From Acidobacteriota bacterium (GTDB lineage Bacteria > Acidobacteriota > Vicinamibacteria > Vicinamibacterales > UBA8438): a stretch of 11,593 nucleotides of DNA. Shown here one piece after another: positions 6,387-11,593 of this stretch; position 1 is the stretch's first letter, and each line of letters opens with the position of its first letter. A program made the position numbers and the translations under genes. The notes below the pieces were generated by a model, which was given only the letters and a program-made list of their open reading frames with translations, did not search any database and was not told where the DNA came from. The stretch spans positions 1 to 11,593 of the forward strand of contig WTGR01000428.1 in NCBI GenBank assembly GCA_011523485.1, in the 5' to 3' direction.

Positions 6387-6768
6387 CGGCCGTCCGCGAC
6401 GCGGAGGATCCGCCGGCGATCGCCAGCTCGCGCCAATCGGACGACCCGGGCGCGAAGCAGAGCGTGTCGAGCGCGTCGCGCAGCCGCTCGGCCTTTCCGG
6501 CATTCGAGGCGCGGTAGTCGCAGACGTGAAGATCGAGGGTGGCCCGATCCTGCTCGGGCCAGAGGTGCATCACCACGTGGGATTCGGCCAGCACCCAGAC
6601 CAGCGTGGCGCCGCCGCCGGGAAAGGGGACGGCCTTTTCGGCGACCACGTTCAGCCCGGCCGCCTGCACCCGTGCGGTCACCGCGGCGAGCATGCCCGTC
6701 GCCGCATCGCCGGCCGCCCGCAGGTCTTCGGATCGGGTTCCGCCCCCGATGAAATGATGTGCAATCAA
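6379..6768 (-). CDS. S-adenosylmethionine decarboxylase-like pyruvoyl enzyme (SpeD family)
   Basis: A 129-residue protein from TTG 6768. SpeD proteins cleave themselves before a serine, turn it into a pyruvoyl cofactor and decarboxylate AdoMet to supply aminopropyl groups for polyamines. The core is LAESHVVMHLWPEQDRATLD (60-79). With this start, E62-S63 is the cleavage site, H68 the processing histidine and C83 (in LHVCDY) the catalytic cysteine. These are the positions I recall for the Thermotoga maritima enzyme, which supports both the family and the start. A TTG at 6855 would add 29 residues without family resemblance and would place the likely promoter inside the gene. The usual CG after the cysteine position is CD here. 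No spermidine synthase is visible, and some SpeD relatives are reported to act on other amino acids, so the substrate is open. Confidence 0.8.
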   Translation of the reverse strand: MIAHHFIGGGTRSEDLRAAGDAATGMLAAVTARVQAAGLNVVAEKAVPFPGGGATLVWVLAESHVVMHLWPEQDRATLDLHVCDYRASNAGKAERLRDALDTLCFAPGSSDWRELAIAGGSSASRTAGA

Positions 6769-6825
6769 GGGTAGTCGTTCCGGGATACCGGGCCGCCCGT
6801 CATCGACCAGCCCATGCGCGAGCAG

Positions 6826-6855
6826 ACGATAGCACAAGTCGCGCGCCAACGCCAA
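6826..6855 (-). promoter_or_regulatory. Possible extended -10 promoter before the SpeD-like gene
   Basis: On the minus strand, TATCGT (6826-6831) is preceded by TGC, an extended -10 pattern, with TTGGCG (6850-6855) 18 nt further upstream. This would give a leader of roughly 50 nt before TTG 6768 and separate transcription of the decarboxylase-methyltransferase-exosortase trio. Motif-based and weak. Confidence 0.3.
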
Positions 6856-6919
6856 AGCCGCCCGCCGCGGGCGGGGGCGCGCCGATCACGAGTCGCCATG
6901 GGACGTTCGCAGCGGCCAT

Positions 6920-6933
6920 CGAAACCTGTTTCG
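6920..6933. promoter_or_regulatory. 14-bp near-perfect palindrome between glycosyltransferase and SpeD-like genes
   Basis: CGAAACCTGTTTCG is a 6-bp inverted repeat with a 2-bp centre, placed 65 bp upstream of the possible promoter. Its form suits a dimeric regulator's operator. The 198-bp gap between the genes otherwise holds only a GC-rich hairpin near 6858-6875. Confidence 0.3.
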
Positions 6934-6966
6934 GTCGATCCGGACGGGAACTTTATGGCTGGCCGG

Positions 6967-9474
6967 TCAGGGCGCGGGCCGCGCCGGGAACGGGTGGACC
7001 AGCACGCCGTACAGGCGCACGCCGAGCTCGCGCGGGTCCGGCGACGAGCCGAAGGCCCGCGGCTGGAACGTCGTCGACTCGATCTCCAGGTAGATCGGAC
7101 CCGCCGCGCCGGTCTCCGGCAGGTCCAGCCGGATCGTCTGCCGCCCCCGCGCGACGACCCGCCGATCGAGCACCCGCTCCCCCACCGACACGGCGATCTC
7201 CGCCGGCGGGGCGCCGGGCGGGCGGGCGCCGGCGACCACCAGCGTGACCGACCCGCCGGCCGGCAACGTGAGAGACGCGCGCGGCCCGGTCCACCGGAAC
7301 GTGTCGCCGGACGCATCCCCGTCGCGCTCCGGCGCATGGAAGCCCCGCAGGTCGTACAGGAGGTCGACGGCGGGCGTCCCGACGTCGACCGCCGCCCGGT
7401 CGCGGTCGATCCTCCCCGTGACCTGAAAGAACCGCAGCGGGACCGCCGTGCGCACGGTCTCCCGCGGGATCCGGTCGCGGGTGGTCTCCAGGGTGTGGAG
7501 GTCGACCTGCGTCCCGCCGATCGCGGCCAGCGCCAGATCCGGCGCGAAGAACGAGAATTCGTCCCGCCCGACCAGGAACACCGGCCGGCCGCGCGCCAGC
7601 CAGTCGCCGATGACGCGCCGCAGGACCGGGCCGTCGGGATTGCGCTGCTGGACGAGGATGGCGTCCACGTCATGGAGGTAGGCCAGCGACGTCGGGATGT
7701 GCGTGGGCGCCAGATCCGGGCTCATCAGCACGACCGCCCGGTCCGGGAACATCCGCGCCACCCGCGCGAGGGGATCGTCCCACAGCGGCTGGCCGATCAC
7801 GGCGAGGCTCGGGTGCGCGACCAGCGCCACGAGCAGCGCGCTGGCGGCCAGGGTCAGCCCCGCCCGATAGCGGGCGGCGGGCACGCGCGCCAGCAGGCGG
7901 ACGGCGGTCAGGGCGGCGAAGAGCATCGTGAGGGGAAGGACGACCGGCACGTAGCGCCGCATCGACCCGATCTGCAGGCCCGTCTCCAGCGGGTCCCACA
8001 GATACTGCAGGCCGACGACGCCGAGCAGCAGGCCGGCGAAGGCCAGCCCCGGCGGGACGGCGTCGCGCCGGACCAGTCCCAGCCCCGCGAGGCCCGACAC
8101 CGCCAGCCCCAGCCCCGCGAGGCCCAGCACCGGCCAGGAGAGGTACCAGCCCAGCCAGGCGATCGTCTCGTCGAGCCGGCCCGTGGTGGCCGTCACGTAG
8201 GCGGCGCCGTAGACGACGATCGCGCCCGCCGCGGCCAGCCCCCACAGCCGCCGGACCCACCGTTCCTCCGGCCGGCGCAGCCCGATGACGCCGGCGGCGA
8301 ACAGCACCCCCGCGGCCAGGGCCGCGCCCATCTGCAGCAAAAGCGATTCCCGCAGCAGGCCGAGCACCTCGGACGTCCGGATCAGGTACGCCACGTACTC
8401 CTTGTAGTGCGACTCGGAGGTGAGGTAGTGCACGAGGTTGTGCGCCGCCAGCAGGCCGAACGTGCCCAGCAGGGGCAGCAGCAGGGGCTGGTCGTCCGGC
8501 CGCGCGCGGCCGAGCAGCCGCACCGCGGCGACGGCCAGCAGGAAGACGCCGAGCAAGACGACGAGATCGACCTTGGCGAAGCAGGCCAGGCCCAGGAACC
8601 AGCCCGCGGCGCACGCCCACCGCGGGGCGCCGCGCGCGGTCGCCACCAGCCACGCGAGCACCCCGGCCAGCACGAAACACTGCGCGAGCGTCTCGGGCAG
8701 CGGGACCTTCGCGAACCAGATCTGCGGCATCGAAACGGCCGTCAGCGCGGCCGCGAGCCAGGCGGCGCCCACGCCGCCCAGCCGCCGCGCCACGCACCAC
8801 AGGCCGATCAGGCTCAGGGTGGCGAAGAGGGGCGCCACGACCAGCGCGCCCTGCGGCGAGACGAGCGCGTGGCCCAGGGCGGCCAGAACCGGAAACAGCG
8901 GCGAGAAGCCGGCGGTGACCGTCGGGTCGGCGATGTCCGGAATCAGCAGGCCGCCGGGGAACCGCGTATACGGCCGCCCGTCCAGGGAGACGCGCACGGT
9001 CCACGCCACGTCGCCGGGCACGCGGTTCAGGAACAGCTCGGCGCGGCTGGCGGGCGGCAGTTGGCGCAGCAGCGGATCCTCGAACTCGAGCGCGCCGTGG
9101 CGGGCGATCTGCCGGCTGAAGTTCAGATAGACGGTGGCGTCGCCGGCGTCCGTCTCGGTGTGGTAGGGCGGGAGGAACAGCGCGGCGCACGCCAGTATCC
9201 CGGCCGCCGCGGCCAGCGCCGGGCGCCATCCGCCGCCGGACGCGGCGGGCGCGGGCGGAACCGTGCGGAGGGCGCCCCACAGGCCGAACCCGATCACCGC
9301 GACCGCGAGCACGAACGCCACCAGGCCCAGCCGCAGCAGACCGAGCTCGGCCAGCAGCAGCGCCGACCACGCCACCACGCTCACGCCCAGCATCACGCGC
9401 AGGAACCAGCGCTCCACGCGCGACGCGCCGTCGCGGTCTTCGGGGTCGGGTTTTTCCGGCGGCGCCGCGGTCAT
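6967..9474 (-). CDS. Polytopic GT-C-type glycosyltransferase with C-terminal beta-sandwich-like domain
   Basis: An 835-residue inner-membrane protein. After two N-terminal hydrophobic segments and another at about 85-101 comes the periplasmic loop [20 protein letters not shown], whose acidic residues (D109, D112) sit where GT-C enzymes of the ArnT/PMT type keep their catalytic Asp. About ten more membrane segments follow to roughly residue 560. Residues about 565-695 form a soluble part. About 695-835 is a predicted beta-rich domain ([20 protein letters not shown], then [14 protein letters not shown] and [14 protein letters not shown]). It should use a polyprenyl-phosphate sugar to glycosylate an acceptor at the periplasmic face; donor and acceptor are unknown. 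ATG 9474 overlaps the dehydratase stop as ATGA, so both belong to one operon. Confidence 0.82.
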   Translation of the reverse strand: MTAAPPEKPDPEDRDGASRVERWFLRVMLGVSVVAWSALLLAELGLLRLGLVAFVLAVAVIGFGLWGALRTVPPAPAASGGGWRPALAAAAGILACAALFLPPYHTETDAGDATVYLNFSRQIARHGALEFEDPLLRQLPPASRAELFLNRVPGDVAWTVRVSLDGRPYTRFPGGLLIPDIADPTVTAGFSPLFPVLAALGHALVSPQGALVVAPLFATLSLIGLWCVARRLGGVGAAWLAAALTAVSMPQIWFAKVPLPETLAQCFVLAGVLAWLVATARGAPRWACAAGWFLGLACFAKVDLVVLLGVFLLAVAAVRLLGRARPDDQPLLLPLLGTFGLLAAHNLVHYLTSESHYKEYVAYLIRTSEVLGLLRESLLLQMGAALAAGVLFAAGVIGLRRPEERWVRRLWGLAAAGAIVVYGAAYVTATTGRLDETIAWLGWYLSWPVLGLAGLGLAVSGLAGLGLVRRDAVPPGLAFAGLLLGVVGLQYLWDPLETGLQIGSMRRYVPVVLPLTMLFAALTAVRLLARVPAARYRAGLTLAASALLVALVAHPSLAVIGQPLWDDPLARVARMFPDRAVVLMSPDLAPTHIPTSLAYLHDVDAILVQQRNPDGPVLRRVIGDWLARGRPVFLVGRDEFSFFAPDLALAAIGGTQVDLHTLETTRDRIPRETVRTAVPLRFFQVTGRIDRDRAAVDVGTPAVDLLYDLRGFHAPERDGDASGDTFRWTGPRASLTLPAGGSVTLVVAGARPPGAPPAEIAVSVGERVLDRRVVARGRQTIRLDLPETGAAGPIYLEIESTTFQPRAFGSSPDPRELGVRLYGVLVHPFPARPAP
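8071..8130. repeat. Two 30-bp tandem units inside a membrane segment of the glycosyltransferase
   Basis: Bases 8071-8100 and 8101-8130 match at most positions around the core CCCAGCCCCGCGAGGCCC. They encode the repeated GLAGLGL of a transmembrane helix on the minus strand. The frame is kept; this looks like a local duplication. Confidence 0.7.
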
Positions 9475-10403
9475 GGCGCCCGCGACCCGCCTGCCGCGAG
9501 CCGCTCGACGTCCGCGTCGACCATCATCCGGATCATCGACCCGAAATCGACGAGACGGTCCACCTCGGCCGGCCGCTGCAGCGCCGGGTCGGTCCGCACG
9601 TACCTGCGCCAGTTGAGCCCGCCGTGGATGAACGCGCACTCGACGAGATCGCGCACCGAAAAGTCGAGCCCGGTGGCGATGACGTAGTCGTCCGGCCGAC
9701 CCTGCTGCAGCATCAGCCACATCGCCCGCACGTAGTCGCCGGCGAAGCCCCAGTCGCGCCGCGCGTCCAGGTTGCCGAGCGCGAGCGCGTCGCACAGGCC
9801 CGCCTTGATCCGCGCCACGCCGTCGGTGACCTTGCGGGTCACGAACTCCAGGCCGCGGCGCGGCGACTCGTGGTTGAAGAGGATGCCGGAGACGGCGAAC
9901 AGGTCGTAGCTCTCGCGGTAGTTCACCGTGATGTAGTGGGCGAAGACCTTCGAGACGCCGTAGGGGCTGCGCGGGTAGAACGGCGTCAGCTCCGTCTGCG
10001 GCGTCTCGCGGACCTTGCCGAACATCTCGCTCGACGACGCCTGGTAGACGCGGATCGACGGGTCAACCTGCCGGACCGCCTCCATCAAGCGGGTGACGCC
10101 CTGCGCGTTGTACTCGCCGGTCAGCAGCGGCTGGTCCCACGACGCCGGCACGAACGACATGGCGGCCAGGTTGTAGATCTCGTGCGGCCGCACCTCGTCG
10201 ACGAGCCGGATGAGCGACAACTGATCGAGCAGATCGGCCGGCCGCAACTCGATGCGGTCCAGCAGATGGGCGATGCGCCAGTGGTTGGGCGCGCTGAGCC
10301 GGCGCGTGACGCCGACCACCTCGTAGCCCTTCTCGAGCAGCAGCTCCGCCAGGTACGAACCGTCCTGCCCGGTGATTCCCGTGATGATGGCGCGCTTCGA
10401 CAC
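9471..10403 (-). CDS. gmd: GDP-mannose 4,6-dehydratase
   Basis: A 310-residue extended short-chain dehydrogenase. It converts GDP-D-mannose to GDP-4-keto-6-deoxy-D-mannose, the precursor of GDP-fucose, rhamnose, talose or perosamine. It has the NADP-binding GITGQDG (residues 9-15), [39 protein letters not shown] with E126, the catalytic YGVSK (Y148, K152), [26 protein letters not shown], and RPAEV (277-281), which contacts the nucleotide in the family. About 16 residues normally after RPAEV (the GDPxKAxxxLGW segment) are missing, making it shorter than the usual 320-370. GTG 10403 is preceded by AGGGG. It heads the minus-strand operon. No epimerase/reductase or aminotransferase for the next step is in the window. 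Confidence 0.93.
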   Translation of the reverse strand: MSKRAIITGITGQDGSYLAELLLEKGYEVVGVTRRLSAPNHWRIAHLLDRIELRPADLLDQLSLIRLVDEVRPHEIYNLAAMSFVPASWDQPLLTGEYNAQGVTRLMEAVRQVDPSIRVYQASSSEMFGKVRETPQTELTPFYPRSPYGVSKVFAHYITVNYRESYDLFAVSGILFNHESPRRGLEFVTRKVTDGVARIKAGLCDALALGNLDARRDWGFAGDYVRAMWLMLQQGRPDDYVIATGLDFSVRDLVECAFIHGGLNWRRYVRTDPALQRPAEVDRLVDFGSMIRMMVDADVERLAAGGSRAP

Positions 10404-10473
10404 GTATCCCCTGCCACGATGAGGCCGCGCCGGTCCCTATGCGGCCGAGACCTCGGTGGCCCTGCCGCCTCGA

Positions 10474-10503
10474 CCTGTCACAGGCTACCGGCACGCCGTA
10501 GCC
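10474..10503. promoter_or_regulatory. Two adjacent palindromes upstream of gmd
   Basis: CCTGTCACAGG (10474-10484) is a perfect 11-bp palindrome around one base. GGCTAC (10483-10488) pairs with GTAGCC (10498-10503), overlapping it by two bases. They lie 70-100 bp before the gmd start. They may be an operator or leader hairpin; a TAGGAT at about 10534-10539 on the minus strand is the only -10-like word nearby. The rest of the 10404-10616 gap shows no gene. Confidence 0.25.
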
Positions 10504-10616
10504 GGCGGAAGCGCCAGTGGTCCATTCGATCCTACCACGCGCGCGGCCGGCGGGGTGCCGGCGGGGCCGCACGCCCCGTCCATCTGAAGGGGGATGGAAG
10601 GTGCGAGAAAACAAAT

Positions 10617-10656
10617 GCGGCCGGCGCCCCCCAACGAGAGAGAGGGCGCCGACCGC
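10617..10656 (-). terminator. Rho-independent terminator of the fibronectin-domain gene
   Basis: GCGGTCGGCGCCC (minus strand, from 10656) pairs with GGGCGCCGGCCGC ending at 10617, 13 bp with one G-U pair and a 14-nt loop, followed by ATTTGTTTTCTC. It begins 25 bp after the stop codon and should separate this gene from gmd. Confidence 0.85.
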
Positions 10657-10681
10657 ATGGAGAAGAGAGCGGAGAGAGGGT

Positions 10682-11530
10682 CTAGCTGTTCAGCAACCGC
10701 TGCCGGCGCAGACGCCGCCGACCGGCCGCTACCAGACCCAGCCCGAGCGCGAAGGCACCGAAGAGCGGCAGAGCCGGCGTCGGCATGGCCCCTGCCATCG
10801 GCGTGGCATCCTCTTCGTCCGACCAGTCACCGCACATGTTGTAAGAGCAGGCGCGCACACGCACGGTGTACTCCATGTCGTTCTCCAGATTGGAGATCGT
10901 CCACTCGGTCGAGGTGTTCTTCATGCTCCCCATTCGAGAAGTCTTGTACTTGCTGTCCGCTTCGTCGGACATCTTGTACTGCACCTCGTAGCCCGTGACC
11001 GGGGAACCGTTGTCGGTGGTTTCGTCCCACATCGCCATGATCATGCCGTCACCCGCCATCAGCTCCAGACCCATGAGGTCATCCGGCGCGTCGGCAGTAT
11101 CGGTCTCCTCCGTGGCGAAGACCTCGCCAGCATCGGCCCCCGTTCCGGCTTCCGCGATAAGCCCAAAGATGTAGTCGGTACCCGGATCCAAACCGTCAAT
11201 GGTGACCGAGTAGTCATTGCTACCGGTCATCGGGTCAACATCCATCCGCATCGTGTTCATCGTGGCGAGGAAGTCGGCGGCGTCAAGGGTCGTGTCACCC
11301 GTCCCGCTGTTCGCGGCATCCCCCTTCTGATATCGAAGGGAGAAATTTTCGACGCCGCCCGCGCCCGCGTCGTGCTCCCAGGTAAGGCGTATCTTGTCAT
11401 GACCGCGCGCGTTGGCAGCGAAGCCTGTCGGGTCTCCGGCCTGCGCGAAGGCGGCCCCCGACGAGAACGCCATGAAGGCCACCATCAGGCAGCCGATCAC
11501 GAAAAGAGAACGCCGTCTGTGCATCATCAT
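10682..11530 (-). CDS. Secreted protein with two fibronectin type III domains and PEP-CTERM-like sorting tail
   Basis: A 282-residue protein. Residues 1-29 are a signal peptide (HRRR, then FVIGCLMVAFMAF, cleavage after AAFA). Two fibronectin type III-like domains follow. The first, about 33-135, contains KIRLTWEHD and YSVTIDGLDPGTDYIFGLIA. The second, about 148-243, contains VTGYEVQYKM, WTISNLENDMEYTVRVRAC and a terminal ATP; two close cysteines (RACSYNMC) may form a disulfide. The end is PTPALPLFG (250-258), a hydrophobic helix, then GRRRLRRQR. This is the short motif, membrane helix and Arg cluster order of exosortase substrates, though the motif is not a standard PEP. It should be exported and then processed or anchored, probably by an exosortase such as the one at 3997-5514. 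Three ATGs in a row (11530, 11527, 11524) follow GGAGGA; the second or third has the better spacing. Its GC content looks visibly lower than the operon's. Confidence 0.85.
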   Translation of the reverse strand: MMMHRRRSLFVIGCLMVAFMAFSSGAAFAQAGDPTGFAANARGHDKIRLTWEHDAGAGGVENFSLRYQKGDAANSGTGDTTLDAADFLATMNTMRMDVDPMTGSNDYSVTIDGLDPGTDYIFGLIAEAGTGADAGEVFATEETDTADAPDDLMGLELMAGDGMIMAMWDETTDNGSPVTGYEVQYKMSDEADSKYKTSRMGSMKNTSTEWTISNLENDMEYTVRVRACSYNMCGDWSDEEDATPMAGAMPTPALPLFGAFALGLGLVAAGRRRLRRQRLLNS

Positions 11531-11539
11531 GTCTCCTCC
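11531..11539 (-). promoter_or_regulatory. Strong Shine-Dalgarno sequence for the fibronectin-domain gene
   Basis: GGAGGAGAC on the minus strand directly precedes ATGATGATG. Spacing from GGAGGA is 3, 6 or 9 nt to the three ATGs, so initiation probably falls on the second or third. It is the best ribosome binding site in the window and suggests high expression. Confidence 0.75.
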
Positions 11540-11560
11540 ACTCCCCGTCGTCGAGACGGT

Positions 11561-11575
11561 GGACCCTGCGGGTCC
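11561..11575. other. Small hairpin upstream of the fibronectin-domain gene
   Basis: GGACCCTGCGGGTCC folds as a 6-bp perfect stem with a 3-nt loop, next to a second weaker stem (CCGTC 11545-11549 with GACGG 11555-11559). Either could be in the leader of the downstream mRNA. The window ends 18 bp later, so the promoter cannot be judged. Confidence 0.4.
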
Positions 11576-11593
11576 CGATTCACGGACTCCGCA

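Noticed and set aside
6387..6503. Longer methyltransferase start at ATG 6503
   Set aside because: The added 39 residues are Arg/Pro/Ser-rich out-of-frame translation of the decarboxylase gene; GTG 6386 begins just before the conserved part.
6858..6875. GC hairpin CCGCCCG/CGGGCGG as a terminator after the glycosyltransferase
   Set aside because: Only a short T stretch follows on the minus strand, and it lies about 90 bp past the stop; not convincing.
6814..9687. 957-residue plus-strand reading frame opposite the glycosyltransferase
   Set aside because: It is Arg/Gln/Pro/Gly-rich with no recognisable motif, lies antisense to a clear polytopic membrane protein, and is what high GC content produces.
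1..11593. tRNA, rRNA and CRISPR arrays
   Set aside because: No tRNA-like cloverleaf, rRNA segment or regularly spaced repeat was seen on reading either strand.

Overview
The window is GC-rich, high-coding-density DNA of bacterial type. An exosortase operon, a surface protein with a PEP-CTERM-like tail, and the style of the GDP-mannose dehydratase and glycan methyltransferase all suggest a Gram-negative bacterium. Acidobacteriota or a similar environmental lineage is my guess; the sequence does not prove it.

Layout. (1) Bases 1-2201, plus strand: the 3' two thirds of thiazole synthase thiG, then a 519-residue glycan-locus type methyltransferase whose helical N-terminal part is joined to the catalytic domain by an Ala/Glu/Thr low-complexity linker. 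(2) Bases 2202-3996: a patchwork of small genes and debris. It holds a 121-bp MITE-like palindromic element with 18-bp perfect inverted ends, a membrane-anchored 11-residue-repeat coiled-coil protein, the C-terminal half of a MazF-like toxin, an 81-bp copy of the end of the upstream methyltransferase gene (77/81 identical, three of four differences synonymous), a DUF1640-type gene on the minus strand, and another small membrane/coiled-coil gene. (3) Bases 3997-10403, minus strand, transcribed right to left: GDP-mannose 4,6-dehydratase, a large GT-C-type glycosyltransferase, an S-adenosylmethionine decarboxylase-like pyruvoyl enzyme, a class I methyltransferase with a non-canonical motif I, and an exosortase-family protein. 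The first two genes overlap by 4 bp (ATGA). The last three overlap by 8 bp and 1 bp. (4) Bases 10404-11593: a rho-independent terminator and a separately transcribed secreted protein with two fibronectin type III domains and a C-terminal sorting-type tail.

How they may work together (inference). The dehydratase and glycosyltransferase would make and attach a deoxysugar. The exosortase would process or anchor proteins whose tails resemble that of the fibronectin protein. The methyltransferases would modify the glycan. The decarboxylase-like gene may supply a polyamine or related amine to the same surface structure.

The most notable item is the exosortase-family protein. It carries two Cys-Arg-His sets (C90/R131/H149 and C268/R309/H328) with the same 41-residue Cys-Arg spacing, so it looks like a fused or internally duplicated two-headed exosortase. 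It sits next to an AdoMet decarboxylase homologue, a combination I do not recognise as a described system.
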